This document shows positions 1 through 9,965 of a stretch of DNA of 64,000 bases, one piece after another. Positions within the stretch are counted from its first letter, which is position 1, and each line of letters opens with the position of its first letter. Made by a program: the position numbers and the translations under genes. Under the pieces are notes generated by a model. That model was given only the letters and a program-made list of their open reading frames with translations, was not told the origin of the DNA and searched no databases. Location: the NCBI GenBank assembly GCA_016713585.1, contig JADJOV010000002.1:186001-250000 (forward strand), given 5' to 3'. Origin of the DNA: Bdellovibrionales bacterium (GTDB lineage: Bacteria; Bdellovibrionota; Bdellovibrionia; Bdellovibrionales; Bdellovibrionaceae).

Positions 1-80
1 CACGCCTCGATCGACTCCTAACAACAGAAAAAAATCTTGAAGCCACTCAGAAAACTCAGGAAGTCAAAGTCGCAAGCTAA
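1..80 (+). CDS. 3' end of an unidentified protein gene
   Basis: One frame is open from the window edge to a TAA at 78-80. It encodes a short charged tail ending EVKVAS. It converges on phnE, whose stop lies a few bases beyond. Too little is visible to name the protein, and a chance open frame of this length is possible. Confidence 0.35.
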   Translation, partial: RLDRLLTTEKNLEATQKTQEVKVAS

Positions 81-85
81 TGATT

Positions 86-1145
86 CTACTTGAGGGCAGA
101 ACGTAATACTGCTGAGGATTGATCCAAAATCCAGACGACAACTGCAATCACTAAGATAATACAACCAACTTCGGGCCACATAGCTTGCCCCCTGATACTG
201 GATAAGCATTGTGCCAATACCGCCACCACCCACCAAACCAATGATTGTGGCCATACGTACATTGATATCCCACCGATACATGGTGAATGAAACATAGGGT
301 AGAATCACTTGAGGGACAATGGCATACCAGATTGTTTGCATTTGGGTGGCCCCTGTCGCCTGAATCCCCTCGATGGGTCCTTCAGAGACAGCCTCAACCA
401 TTTCAGAATATTGTTTGGCCAGAGACGCCACTGAATGAATCATCAAGGCTAACATTCCAGCAAAGGGACCAATCCCAACCCACACTGAAAAAATTATTGC
501 CCAAATAAGTGCTTCAACGGAGCGAGTCACATTGAGAAGTGTTCTCAAAAATAAATAAATACTAAAAAGAAAAGGACCCTTCATGATATTTTTTGCACAA
601 AAAAAGCTCAAGACGAAGGCCAAGGGAATGGCAAGAAAGGTCGCCATAAAAGCCATAAAAATTGTCTCAACAATATTCAAAATTGCTTTCGGCAGAAGGG
701 TAAAATTTGGATGAAAAATTCCATTAAAAAGTCTAACCGCCCCATCAAAGCCATCTTCATCAAGAAGTTCATTGAGGGAAAATCTCGTCTTATCAAGTCC
801 AACGCCAAACGTAACCAACAATAGGATAACCAGCTGCCAACCCCAAAGCGTATAGTACCAGGAGGTCTCGATTTGTTGTCCTTTTTTATGGTCTGGCTCA
901 AAGATATGCTCTCCGAGTGTTCTGATGCCATTCTTGTTCAAGATAAGACTGATCAGGACAGAGACCAGAAACAGTCCTGAAAATACAAATCCATTTGTCT
1001 TCATATCCAACATCTGTTCGTCCCCTGGCTTGAGGATGACAAGCAAAGCTATCGCCAACAAAAATCCGAACGACAATCCATCAAAAATAGTCCGTCTAAA
1101 TGCTGCCGAAGAAAACTGTACAAAAGAAAACAATTTTACGCCCAT
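86..1145 (-). CDS. phnE: Phosphonate ABC transporter permease PhnE (one frameshift)
   Basis: This is the inner-membrane permease of a phosphonate/phosphate-ester ABC importer. It has several hydrophobic segments and the permease loop that contacts the ATPase (EAVSEGPIEGIQATGATQMQ), followed by the GGGGIGTML segment. The frame breaks at a run of five C at 188-192. Removing one base continues the protein into a last membrane helix (IILVIAVVVWILDQSSAV) and a stop at 86, as in normal PhnE. The uncorrected frame instead gives a cysteine-rich tail to base 18. It is the last gene of phnD-phnC-phnE, starting 35 bases after phnC. The break is probably a sequencing error. Confidence 0.87.
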
Positions 1146-1180
1146 TTTTTTGAACTCCCAATGCTTTAGAACTGACTCTT

Positions 1181-1956
1181 TTAATTGATATGAACTTCCC
1201 GAGCTCCCACTCCATAGATCCTCTCAAACCAAGCATCATCGATTTCATGAGGGCTTCCATCGTAAACAATCTTCCCAGCCTGGAGCGCAATCACTCGAGT
1301 CGCGTACTGTCTGACTAAACTCAAAAAGTGTAAATTGCAGACAATCGTAATACCTAACTCCTGATTTACCTTTTTAAGGTAGTCCATAACAGTATGACAG
1401 GTCGCCGGATCCAGACTTGCCACTGGCTCATCCGCCAAAAGAATCTGAGGATCTTGAGTGAGGGCCCTCGCTATGGCCACCCGCTGCTGTTGGCCCCCCG
1501 ATAACTGATCCGCGCGAATGCGTGCTTTGTCATCAATGCCAACAAGTTGCAAATATTTCATCGCATTCTTTTTGTCTTGCTCAGTAAACAAACCAAGCAA
1601 ACTTGGAAAGACTTTCATCGAGCCGAGTCGCCCCATCAAAACATTAGACAGAACCGAATGCCTTGGGATTAAATTAAATTGTTGAAAAATCATTCCTACT
1701 TTTTTGCGAAGAGTTCGAATATCCGAACCCGATATCTTGGCAACGTTTTTCCCGCCAAAAATAATCTCGCCTGAGGTTGGATCATGCAGACGATTGATGC
1801 AGCGTAAAAGGGTTGATTTACCGGAACCGCTCAGCCCAATAATAACGAGAAATTCCCCTTTCTTAACATCAAAGCTCACACCTTGAAGCGCTTGCACTCC
1901 ATTGGAGTAGGTCTTAACAAGATTCTTGATTGAGAGAATAGTTTCAGCATTTTCAT
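1181..1956 (-). CDS. phnC: Phosphonate ABC transporter ATP-binding protein PhnC (frameshift near start)
   Basis: This is the cytoplasmic ATPase that powers the PhnDE importer. It carries Walker A GLSGSGKST, the ABC signature LSGGQQQRVAIARAL and Walker B ILLADEPVASLDP. A GTG at 1897 would give a protein lacking the first strand of the fold. The missing part (ILSIKNLVKTYSNGVQALQG) lies upstream in the same frame but without a start. Adding one A to the AAA complementary to 1942-1944 joins it to ATG at 1956. That ATG overlaps the phnD stop as ATGA, the usual coupling in this operon type, so 1956 is preferred. Confidence 0.88.
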
Positions 1957-2918
1957 TTCTTCATCAATTCTTCAGCATCTTTGCCAAGGGTCGCGAGCAT
2001 TTCGCGGAATTTATCATAGTCAGAATCCGTTGCTCTTTTCAGGCCGTCCACATTGTAGATCGCCTTGAATGCAACCTTTCCCTCATCTGTCGCAATAAAC
2101 GCAAGAAATGCATCGGTGATCTTCGATTTCATCTCCTCAGACATTTCTTTTCTAAAAACAACTGGATCATTTGCAATATGCTCCGACAGTTCAAGGATCT
2201 TCACCTTTGACTCGACGTCTGGGTATTGGGTTAAAACCAAACGACGAGCGTCCTCCATTTTTCCGTCAGTTGGTGGCGAATAGAAAGTCGCCCCCGCATC
2301 GACCTGCCCCTGATAGACCATAGAAATGACTGAGTCATGCTTCATTGCGAACACAGTTTCTTTGGGTTCGATCTTTTTTTCTTTCAAAGTCTTCAAGGGC
2401 AACAAGTACCCGGTCGCTGACGCCGGATCAACAAAGGCAATTCGCTTTCCAGCAAGATCCGCAAGTGATTTGATACCTGTATCTGCCTTCACAACAAACT
2501 GAGACTGGTAGGTGGAAGCCCCGTGACGAAGGACGGTCATTCGAGCCTCAGCTCCGTATTTCTTGTGAGCAAGAACATATCCAAAACTGTTCATAGCGGC
2601 GATATCAGCCCTCTTCGTTCCGAAGGCCTCGACAACAGCAATAAATGATTGTGGAAGACTAATTTCATACTTATACGGAGTGTTTCTTTCCAAAAATGCT
2701 TTGAAGACTATCGAATTAGACTCGATGACTTTCGCATCAACCGATGGAGTAAAATACAGTTTTACAGGGTTGGCTTCTGTTCCCAATTCACCTTTCTTCG
2801 TGCAAGAAAAACCCATGAGCAAAAACACAAGAACGGCAATTTGAGTTAAACGACCTCGCCCAGATAAAGGCCACGGCGGTGGCAAAATGTGGAAGAGGTG
2901 CAGGGACTTTCTGATCAT
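1953..2918 (-). CDS. phnD: Phosphonate-binding lipoprotein PhnD
   Basis: This is the substrate-binding component of the importer, probably tethered to a membrane as a lipoprotein. Residues 25-39 are hydrophobic and end in a lipobox-like LMGFSC. The mature part has the PhnD/PhnS fold landmarks: RADIAAMNSFGYVLAHKK, a serine-rich ligand loop DPASATGYLLP, and QVDAGATFYSPP. An AAGGAGA ribosome site lies just upstream of the ATG. It is the first gene of phnDCE. No C-P lyase genes are visible, so the substrate could be phosphonate, phosphite or a phosphate ester. Confidence 0.9.
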   Translation of the reverse strand: MIRKSLHLFHILPPPWPLSGRGRLTQIAVLVFLLMGFSCTKKGELGTEANPVKLYFTPSVDAKVIESNSIVFKAFLERNTPYKYEISLPQSFIAVVEAFGTKRADIAAMNSFGYVLAHKKYGAEARMTVLRHGASTYQSQFVVKADTGIKSLADLAGKRIAFVDPASATGYLLPLKTLKEKKIEPKETVFAMKHDSVISMVYQGQVDAGATFYSPPTDGKMEDARRLVLTQYPDVESKVKILELSEHIANDPVVFRKEMSEEMKSKITDAFLAFIATDEGKVAFKAIYNVDGLKRATDSDYDKFREMLATLGKDAEELMKK

Positions 2919-3021
2919 TGGCGTCTCCTTGAATTCGTCGGATCAAAGCGCCTGAACCCTAACAAAGAAGAGCATTTGAGCCAAGAGAAACTCTTTGATT
3001 TAGAATAAGTTCCATGGCTGA

Positions 3022-3927
3022 ATGGCCGCCATGAAAAAAACTCCGACAAAGTCTGAGACCAAACTTGGGCAAAAAGAAATAACGTCCAGCGTTATTTCTT
3101 TGGAGCGCAGGCCTCAACTCGATGTTAAACTTGATATTAAATTCGATATTCTCCAGCAAATTCTCCAGAGAATTCAAAACCCTCCCAAGGGGGGCCTCTT
3201 ACGACTTGCCGTTTTGATTTGGATTCCACGCTTTTTGACGTGAGTCCCCGTTTGCAAATGGTTCTCGAAGATTTCGCTAAAGATCCCAGTCACCAAAAAA
3301 TGTTTCCTGAAGTGATTTCATTTTTTCAAGGAATTCAAACTCATCAGACTGACTGGGGGGTGAGTCACGCTCTGAAAAGAGCAGGTCTTGAACAGGCCTC
3401 GCCGAAATTTCAAGAAACGCTGAGGGACTTTTGGAGACGCACTTTTTTTTTCGAATGAGTATTTACATCATGATATACCTTTTGAAGGGGCGGTCGAATT
3501 TGTAAATGCTCTTTCTGCTTCTGGCGTTGAGATTATTTATCTCACAGGAAGGGACGAACACCGTATGGGCCTTGGTTCCCCCGAGGTGTTAAGAAAATGG
3601 AATTTCCCTTTGGACGGCAAAAAAGACCATCTGGTCCTAAAACCACACCGAGGAATGGACGATGCAGAGTTTAAACGAGATTGGTTTGTAAACCTGAATA
3701 AGGCAAATTACGAAGTGATCTGGTTTTTTGAAAATGAGCCCGTCAATATTCATTTGATTAGAGACGATGTCCCTGAGATTGATATTATTTTTTTTGATAG
3801 CACCCACTCCGGCCGTGCTCCAGAACCAGAGAATCTTCCTCGAATTAAACATTTTGTGATTGAAAGTTATCCAACAGAGCTTTTGAAGACTCCTTCTCGA
3901 GGGCCCTCAACCAAAGGCGGGGAGTAA
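3022..3927 (+). CDS. HAD-superfamily hydrolase (two frameshifts)
   Basis: This is a predicted cytoplasmic phosphohydrolase of the HAD superfamily. An N-terminal charged region of about 60 residues precedes HAD motif I (VFDLDSTLFDVS). A helical cap region and motif II (VEIIYLTGRDEHR) follow. Two T runs break the frame. At 3212-3215 one T must be added to give motif I in frame. At 3443-3451 one T must be removed to enter the segment FEGAVEFVNAL. The real start is uncertain (3022 or 3031). It lies directly before the methyltransferase at 3929, so the two are likely cotranscribed. Substrate unknown. Confidence 0.75.
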
Positions 3928-3928
3928 A

Positions 3929-4591
3929 ATGCTTTATCTTATCGCGACTCCGATCGGCCATCCTGACGACCTGTCTTTGCGGGCCGTCAAAGTTCTAAGT
4001 GAGGCTGAGGTGATTATTTGTGAAGGCACAAAGGAAACTTCAAAGCTTCTGAAACACCACCAAATAAAAGCCCGTAAGTATGAACTTCTCAATGAGCACT
4101 CCAAACCTGAAGACCTTCAGACTTTGGCCGATCTGTGCAAAACCCAAACTGTGGCACTCGTCACTGACTGTGGAACTCCAGGCTTCTGTGATCCCGGAGC
4201 AGACTTAGTGCGGCTTTGCCATCAAAACAACATTCCTTATACAAGCCTGCTTGGGCCCTCGGCTTTAATGGGAATAATTTCATTGAGCGGATTACGTCTC
4301 GATCAGTTTTTGTTTCGTGGCTTTTTACCGGCCGAGAATGAGGCTCGAGCAATGGCCTGGAGCCGTCTTAAGAAAACTAAAGCAACTCAAGGTATCGCGG
4401 TTGTCATTCTTGATACCCCATATCGACTTAAAAAAACCATGACCGAATTGCACACTCATTTCCCAGATCGAGAATGCGTTTTGGTATTAAATTTATCACA
4501 GTCCGATGAAACCATCCTGAAAGGAATACCGGAAAAGATTATCAAAAATCTGCCTTTTGAAAAGGCCGAATTTATGGTCTTGATCAACTAG
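3929..4591 (+). CDS. RsmI-like tetrapyrrole-methylase family methyltransferase
   Basis: This is a SAM-dependent methyltransferase related to RsmI, which 2'-O-methylates C1402 of 16S rRNA. The N-terminus LYLIATPIGHPDDLSLRAV and the cofactor loops TDCGTPGFCDPGADLVR and LLGPSALMGIISLSGL follow the family. RGFLPAE matches the RsmI GFLP motif. At 220 residues it is shorter than typical RsmI (about 280) and lacks the C-terminal domain. The usual EDTR motif reads EGTKET. It may therefore be a paralogue with another target. It follows the HAD gene with almost no gap. Confidence 0.72.
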   Translation: MLYLIATPIGHPDDLSLRAVKVLSEAEVIICEGTKETSKLLKHHQIKARKYELLNEHSKPEDLQTLADLCKTQTVALVTDCGTPGFCDPGADLVRLCHQNNIPYTSLLGPSALMGIISLSGLRLDQFLFRGFLPAENEARAMAWSRLKKTKATQGIAVVILDTPYRLKKTMTELHTHFPDRECVLVLNLSQSDETILKGIPEKIIKNLPFEKAEFMVLIN

Positions 4592-4658
4592 GATTCATCT
4601 ACGAATTCTTTCAGGGCCTTCTGAGAAAGCAACATGAGAAGAAATGCGCAGAAAGAAC

Positions 4659-5783
4659 TTAGTTTTTAAAATGTGCTCGAACTGTTTGACAAACATAAGC
4701 CAACTCTTCCTTTGAGATATAAGCAAAACAGGGAAGATTTAGAACAGCTTGAGAAATATAATGAGCATTCCCATGATCTATCTTTCCGGCCAAATGTCCT
4801 TGTGCGCCCGCCTGCATACTCATGGCACCAGGATAAATTGTGCCATAGCCTATTCCCGCAGACTTCAACGCTTGAATCAACGTTGGTCGATCGTTAGGAT
4901 CAATCATCGCAACAGCGCAATAGCCATTTTCTCTAACTTTAGGATCGGCCAAAACAGGGATTAAGGGAAGGCCACGTAACGCTTCTGCATAATATTTAAC
5001 AGCATTTCTTCGACTCTCAAGTCTCGCATCAATATGTTGGAGCGAAAGTTTCAAAAACAGTGATTCGTAGGCCCCTATTCGAGAATTCCATCCGATCATT
5101 CCATGGGAATAATGTTCAGTTCTTCCATGGTTTATAAGAATCCGACATTTCGAACTCAATTGGCTATCATTGGTAAAAATTGCGCCAGCATCCCCAGATG
5201 CCCCTAATACCTTCGCAGGATAAAAACTCGTCGTCGCAATGAGGGCGCCACTATAAACACTCTCCCCTTTGATTTCGGTTCCAAAACACTGAGCCCCATC
5301 CTCAATCAGCAGAACGCCATTCTCTTGAGCGTACTTTCTAATTTCTAGAGTGTCAGGAGATGCCCAGCCATAAAGATGAACCATAATTGCCGCTTTAGGC
5401 TTAAATTGAGTGACCGCCTGTTTGAAGGTTTCAATGTCCCAATGACAAGATGTTCGATTAACATCAACGGTCACAGGATTGGCTCCGACATTAACTACAG
5501 CTTCAAAGGTCGCCCAAAAGGTCATATCAGGAAGTAGCACCTTGTCGTTTTTTTCAACACCAACTGCTCGCAAGGCAATTTGAATCGCATCCGTCCCATT
5601 CGCACAACCAATGGCAAATTTTGTTCTAGTATATTTTGCTAGCTCCAATTCCGTTTCGGCAACAATGGGTCCACCAACAAATTGTGTCTTATCGAACAAA
5701 CCAGTCACGCCGTTTAAAAAAGATTCCCGGAATCCAGCTTCAAAACGATTGAGTGCAATAAATGGAACTTGTTTAATTGACAT
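4659..5783 (-). CDS. DegT/DnrJ/EryC1/StrS-family aminotransferase
   Basis: This is a PLP-dependent sugar aminotransferase family enzyme, of the kind that makes amino sugars for LPS, capsule or glycans. Landmarks are GCANGTDAIQIALRA near residue 60, LLPDMTFWATFEAV, the cofactor aspartate in LLIEDGAQCFG, and the Schiff-base lysine in SFYPAKVLGASGDAG. The end region (AYVCQTVRAHF) is also typical. Its 374 residues match the family. GAGGA precedes the ATG. It stands alone, with no other sugar genes next to it, so the nucleotide-sugar substrate cannot be named. Confidence 0.9.
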   Translation of the reverse strand: MSIKQVPFIALNRFEAGFRESFLNGVTGLFDKTQFVGGPIVAETELELAKYTRTKFAIGCANGTDAIQIALRAVGVEKNDKVLLPDMTFWATFEAVVNVGANPVTVDVNRTSCHWDIETFKQAVTQFKPKAAIMVHLYGWASPDTLEIRKYAQENGVLLIEDGAQCFGTEIKGESVYSGALIATTSFYPAKVLGASGDAGAIFTNDSQLSSKCRILINHGRTEHYSHGMIGWNSRIGAYESLFLKLSLQHIDARLESRRNAVKYYAEALRGLPLIPVLADPKVRENGYCAVAMIDPNDRPTLIQALKSAGIGYGTIYPGAMSMQAGAQGHLAGKIDHGNAHYISQAVLNLPCFAYISKEELAYVCQTVRAHFKN

Positions 5784-6012
5784 AGTATCCTCGCTTTTCC
5801 CTTTTTGAACACGTTTAAGGCCAGAGAACTATCTTGAAACAGTCTTAAACTTTTCAAGCTCGAAAGGAAAGGATTTTGCTGGAAATTTACCCTGCCACAA
5901 CCAAGGATGTGTGACTTTTTTGCTGCTTGAAGTTGAGTCAAAAAGGCCACCACCCTCCAAAAACCGGGCCCCGTTGATGAGGGACCATGCAACCCCCACG
6001 GGATTCTCTAAA

Positions 6013-6680
6013 TTAATAGCCCTTACTAGCAATCTGGCCATCGATCAGGTGAATTTGGCGAGAAGCTTGGCTTGCGAATTCTTTGTCATGGGTGACATAG
6101 ACAATCGTTGTCCCGTGCTGCTGATTGATTCGCTTAAAAAGATTCATAACAAGCTCACCATTCACTGAGTCCAAATTTCCGGTGGGTTCATCAGCAAAAG
6201 AAATGCCGGCCTCATCACAAGAGCCCGCGCAATGGCGACTCTCTGCTGTTCGCCGCCGGAAAGTTGGCTTGGCAGATTGTTTGCTTTATCTGCAATGCCA
6301 AACTCCCGAAGAAGGTCTTGAGCAAAGGATCGGCGATCCTGGGCCAACTTCATTTTCAATGAAGGCATCAATATATTTTCCAAGGCTGAAAGCTCAGGGA
6401 GCAGATGATGAAATTGAAAGACAAAACCCATTTTTTGGTTCCGAAATTCATGCAATTCCCTCGAAGAGAGACTAAACAAGGAAATATTATTTACCCGCAC
6501 ATCTCCAGCCGTCGGTCGATCCAGGCTACTAATAATATACAAGAGAGTGCTCTTGCCAGAACCCGAGCGACCAGTGATTGATACCATTTCCCCTTCACGA
6601 ATTTCGGCTGAAACTCCTTTCAACACCGACACCGGAGGATTGCCAAAGCTTTTTGTGACGTTTGACATGATGATCGACAT
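6013..6680 (-). CDS. ABC transporter ATP-binding protein, LolD/MacB type (one frameshift)
   Basis: This is the ATPase of a LolCDE/MacAB-type transporter. Walker A is GRSGSGKSTLL, the Q-loop is FQFHHLLPEL, and the signature is LSGGEQQRVAIARAL. The frame is lost at an A run at 6196-6199. Adding one base gives Walker B with ADEPTGNLDS, then the switch histidine in YVTHDKEF, and a stop at 6013. Uncorrected, the protein would end after the signature at 172 residues. The ATG at 6680 overlaps the permease stop. It works with the permease at 6680-7929 and the adaptor at 7951-8718. Confidence 0.85.
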
Positions 6681-7929
6681 TAAGAGTTCTCACTCCGAAT
6701 AATATCAATGGGTTCCAGCCTTCCTGCTGAGCGGGCCGGAAAATAGCTGGCAAAGCAAGAAGACGCTAACGCTAAACCGAAAGCCTTAACATAGATCATA
6801 GGATCAAACAGAATCATCATGTGGTTGCCACCGAGTCCACGATTGGCCGAAATTTCGATGGACGCCATAATGTGAGAGGCTCCGAAACCAAGCGCTGCTC
6901 CCAAGGTCCCACCAAGTAGTCCCAAAATAATTCCTTGAATCAAGAACAAATTGGTAATATCGGTGGGCTCAAAACCCATCGATCTCAAAATCGCAATCTC
7001 GCGCCGCTTGTGGGTCACGGCCAAGCTCAAAATATTATAGATCCCGAATCCCGCAACAATGAGAATCGAAATTGTCATTGTATTACGAACAATATCTTGG
7101 GTCTTAAATACTGAAAGAATTCCTTCATTGGATTGTTCCCAACTTTGAACACTTTCTTGACCAATCAGATCGTAGTTCTTTGCCACATCCGAGGCTTTTG
7201 TGACATCAGCGAGCCGGATGGCAATATCTGAAACTCGACTGGGAGTTTGATTTAATTTTTGCATATCTGCGAGAGCTCCGAATATTCGAGTTTCATCAAT
7301 GGCCTTGATCCCAATATGAAAAACAGAAACTATTCGGAAGGGCTGGGGACGCTCACGCCCGACGGTCACAAAAATAGTTTCCCCCCGAGTGGCGCCTATC
7401 TTTTTGAGGAACTCATCTCCCACGGCGATACGATTGCCACTGGTTCCAATGTCCGAAAACTTCCCTTGAACCATTGACTTTTCGATATTTGAAACGCTCT
7501 TTTGGCGCTCTGGCTCAGAGCCCACGAGGCTAATCCCCATGGCTACCTTTCCATAGGTTGCAATCCCCTGAACAACCAACTGGGGCGAGGCCCCAACCAC
7601 CATTTCATCATTTTCAAGACGATCAAGCCAGGCCCCCGGCGCTAGAATAAAAGCATCATCTCGACGGCCCGAGGGAGGGCGAATCCAATGAATCAGAGTC
7701 CCTTCGTCAAAAAGGATGATCTAAGACTCTCGCCCGTCAGGACCTCTTCCCGAGCTTTGATTCGAATATGAGAATCATTATTCACGAGCTGATCGACCAA
7801 AAAACTTTGAAAACCCATCATCATCGCGGTAATAGAAATATAAGCGGCGGTCCCAAGCAAAATTCCAATCAAAGTGAGAGTGGTTTGCTTTTTTCGACTG
7901 AGAAGATGACGAAGAGCCAGAAAAAACAT
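6680..7929 (-). CDS. ABC transporter permease, FtsX/LolC/MacB family (one frameshift)
   Basis: This is an inner-membrane permease with the FtsX-fold arrangement: one N-terminal helix (TLTLIGILLGTAAYISITAM), a large periplasmic domain, then three C-terminal helices. After the second helix comes the conserved cytoplasmic segment AVTHKRREIAILRSMGFEP, and the end is YFPARSAGRLEPIDIIRSE. The frame breaks at an A run at 7709-7713. One added base restores continuity. Only the combined length of about 415 residues matches LolC/LolE/MacB. Lipoproteins or an exported toxic compound are possible substrates. Confidence 0.84.
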
Positions 7930-7950
7930 AGATTGAACTACTTTCGGTGA

Positions 7951-8718
7951 CTACTTTCTTATGAGAAGCTCGTCGGTTTCTGAAATATTATCTGAGATGA
8001 CCTCACCCCATTCTCCGTCAAGAACACCCAATTTGGCGGAGATTTTTTCCTTTTTTCCCTCTCTCAATCGGAACACTTGCCCAGCGAGGAGACTTCGCAA
8101 CGGAATCATCAATACATTGGTTCTTCTTCCAACAAGAATTGCCACATCTGCCGTCATGCCAGGGAGCACCCCCATAGGCCAAGCGCGAAGCTCAATCCGG
8201 ACGATGAATTGATTCTCCCGAGGATATACAGATTTGACCACCCCTTCAGTCTTTTCGTTCCGAAGACTCTCAAATGACACATAAACAAGCTGTCCTTCCT
8301 TAACCCGCAAAATGGATTGCTGCTCGAGGCTGACTTCAAGATATAATTTATTAAGATTTGTGACAGTGACGATTGAAACCTGAGGGGTTACAAGCTCGCC
8401 TTCTTTGTAGGCCACGGCCGTCACCGTTCCCTCGATGGGCGATCTCACCAAATTATCCTCGAGAAGCACCAAGGAATCCCCCTGCTTGACGAGGTCGCCC
8501 TCCTTAACCAAAAGTTTTTTAATCGACAGCGTCAGCCCTGTTCGAACCCGATAAACCCTATCGGCTGTGACCGTTCCAAGTCCGTAAATACTTTCAATGA
8601 TATCTCCACGCTTCGGCCTAATTCGCTCCTGCTGACCCAAAAATCTGAAGCTCAGTACTCCGATCAGTCCCAAGAAAACGAGTGCGCCAGAAATAATGAA
8701 AAGTGTCTTGTTTTTCAT
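7951..8718 (-). CDS. Periplasmic adaptor (HlyD/MacA-like membrane fusion protein)
   Basis: This is an adaptor that would link the ABC permease to an outer-membrane channel. It has one N-terminal membrane anchor (TLFIISGALVFLGLIGVLSF), a barrel-sandwich (lipoyl-like) domain split around residues 60-105 (VKEGDLVKQGDSLVLLED and SPIEGTVTAVAYKEGELV), and a beta-barrel with PGMTADVAILV. The long coiled-coil hairpin of MacA is missing. The ATG at 8718 is chosen because the frame upstream of it overlaps the divergent kinase gene. Together with the next two genes it forms a MacAB-like tripartite operon, though no outer-membrane component is nearby. Confidence 0.84.
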   Translation of the reverse strand: MKNKTLFIISGALVFLGLIGVLSFRFLGQQERIRPKRGDIIESIYGLGTVTADRVYRVRTGLTLSIKKLLVKEGDLVKQGDSLVLLEDNLVRSPIEGTVTAVAYKEGELVTPQVSIVTVTNLNKLYLEVSLEQQSILRVKEGQLVYVSFESLRNEKTEGVVKSVYPRENQFIVRIELRAWPMGVLPGMTADVAILVGRRTNVLMIPLRSLLAGQVFRLREGKKEKISAKLGVLDGEWGEVISDNISETDELLIRK

Positions 8719-8746
8719 AGTATAGTGAGCGTAGGTAAAAAAGTTC

Positions 8747-8772
8747 TTGACTGTCAACCCCCATATGAATTG
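8747..8772. promoter_or_regulatory. Candidate divergent promoter region with TTGAC/GTCAA palindrome
   Basis: TTGACTGTCAA is a perfect inverted repeat of five bases per arm, midway in the 99-base gap between the adaptor operon and the heptose kinase gene. Each arm resembles a -35 hexamer facing one gene. On the plus strand TTGATA lies 17 bases downstream of TTGACT. The assignment is by eye only. Confidence 0.35.
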
Positions 8773-8817
8773 ATAAGTGACTGAAATTCGTTGGCAAAAT
8801 GCGAGAAAAACTAATCT

Positions 8818-9873
8818 GTGAGTAATCAAGTGAAAAATCAAACAACCCAATATCAAATACATCAGTCCCAAGTCGGTGATCTCGAAAAAGAGTTTTTGAT
8901 CAAGCATCTTCCTCGTCTAGTTGGACGCAAAGTTCTGATCATTGGGGATATCGGTCTTGATGAATATATCATGGGCCAGGTTCAGAGAATTAGCCCTGAA
9001 GCGCCGGTCCCAATTCTAGAGGTTGAACAAACTGATCAGCGAATGGGTCTTGCCGCCAACGTCGCGCAAAACGTTGTCAGCTTGGGTGGGACAGCTTGGC
9101 TGATCTCAGTCGCTGGAGATGACCATGGTGGACAGATCCTCAAGGATCTCTTTGCAAAAAACAATGTCCCCTGGGATGAAATCGTGATTGATCACGAACG
9201 TCCAACAACTCGCAAGACCCGAGTGATGGCTCAACACCATCATTTGGTACGTATTGATCATGAAATGAAGAAGTATTTGCGAGACGATATAGAACAAAAA
9301 GTATTAACACAAGCGGCGCGCCTGATTCCCCTCGCTGATATTGTCATTTTGCAGGACTATGCAAAAGGAGTGGTGAGCGAAGAACTCGTCAAGCGCATCT
9401 CTGAACTCTGCACCAAAGCTCAGAAAAAGCTTCTGGTCGATCCTCATCGCGACAATCCTGGGTCGTTTTACAAGGGCGTTGATTGTATCAAGCCAAATTA
9501 CCAAGAGGCAGTTGCTTTGGCAGGCTTGGATTTTAATAACCTTCGCGATATCCCTGATAAAGTCTATCAAGTGGGTCGAGCCCTTCAGGAAAAAACCGGT
9601 GCCCATGAGGTGGTCCTGACCCGCGGAAAAGATGGAATGACCATTTTCCTCAAAGACCAAATTGTTGAAGTCCCTACATATGCACGCAAAGTTTTTGATG
9701 TGACCGGCGCCGGAGATACGGTGATTGCGGCACTCGCTCTGGGCTTAGCCAGTGGCCTCACCTTGGTCGAATCCTGCTGGTTAGCAAACTTTGCAGCCGG
9801 AGTCGTTGTTGGAAAGATCGGCTGTGTGCCGTGTGAGGTTCCTGAGCTGATTGAATATATTTCGTCGTTGTAA
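8818..9873 (+). CDS. rfaE1: D-glycero-beta-D-manno-heptose-7-phosphate kinase
   Basis: This enzyme phosphorylates D-glycero-D-manno-heptose 7-phosphate at C1 for LPS inner-core heptose. It is a PfkB-family kinase with IGDIGLDEYIMGQVQRISPE near the start, the substrate loop GLAANVAQNVVSLGG, DPHRDNPGSFYKG, and the catalytic anion-hole motif DVTGAGDTV. The C-terminus IGCVPCEVPEL resembles the GTxxV(T/S)P end of HldE kinase domains. The cytidylyltransferase half (HldE C-terminal) is absent, so this is the single-domain form. The start is GTG at 8818, with about 30 residues before the conserved domain. Confidence 0.9.
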   Translation: MSNQVKNQTTQYQIHQSQVGDLEKEFLIKHLPRLVGRKVLIIGDIGLDEYIMGQVQRISPEAPVPILEVEQTDQRMGLAANVAQNVVSLGGTAWLISVAGDDHGGQILKDLFAKNNVPWDEIVIDHERPTTRKTRVMAQHHHLVRIDHEMKKYLRDDIEQKVLTQAARLIPLADIVILQDYAKGVVSEELVKRISELCTKAQKKLLVDPHRDNPGSFYKGVDCIKPNYQEAVALAGLDFNNLRDIPDKVYQVGRALQEKTGAHEVVLTRGKDGMTIFLKDQIVEVPTYARKVFDVTGAGDTVIAALALGLASGLTLVESCWLANFAAGVVVGKIGCVPCEVPELIEYISSL

Positions 9874-9965
9874 TATGAGGAAAAAATGAAGGCGCCTAAT
9901 CTCCAACCTTTTTCTTTCAAGTACTAATTCTTCCCTATAAAGTCTCGTGAGTCTTCAGAGTGATT

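Noticed and set aside
5784..6012. A 70-codon minus frame at 5829-6041
   Set aside because: It overlaps the end of the repaired ATPase gene in another frame, and its composition looks random.
7951..8907. A longer adaptor protein starting at 8907
   Set aside because: The added 63 residues overlap the divergent kinase start and include no conserved part; ATG 8718 gives the normal membrane anchor.
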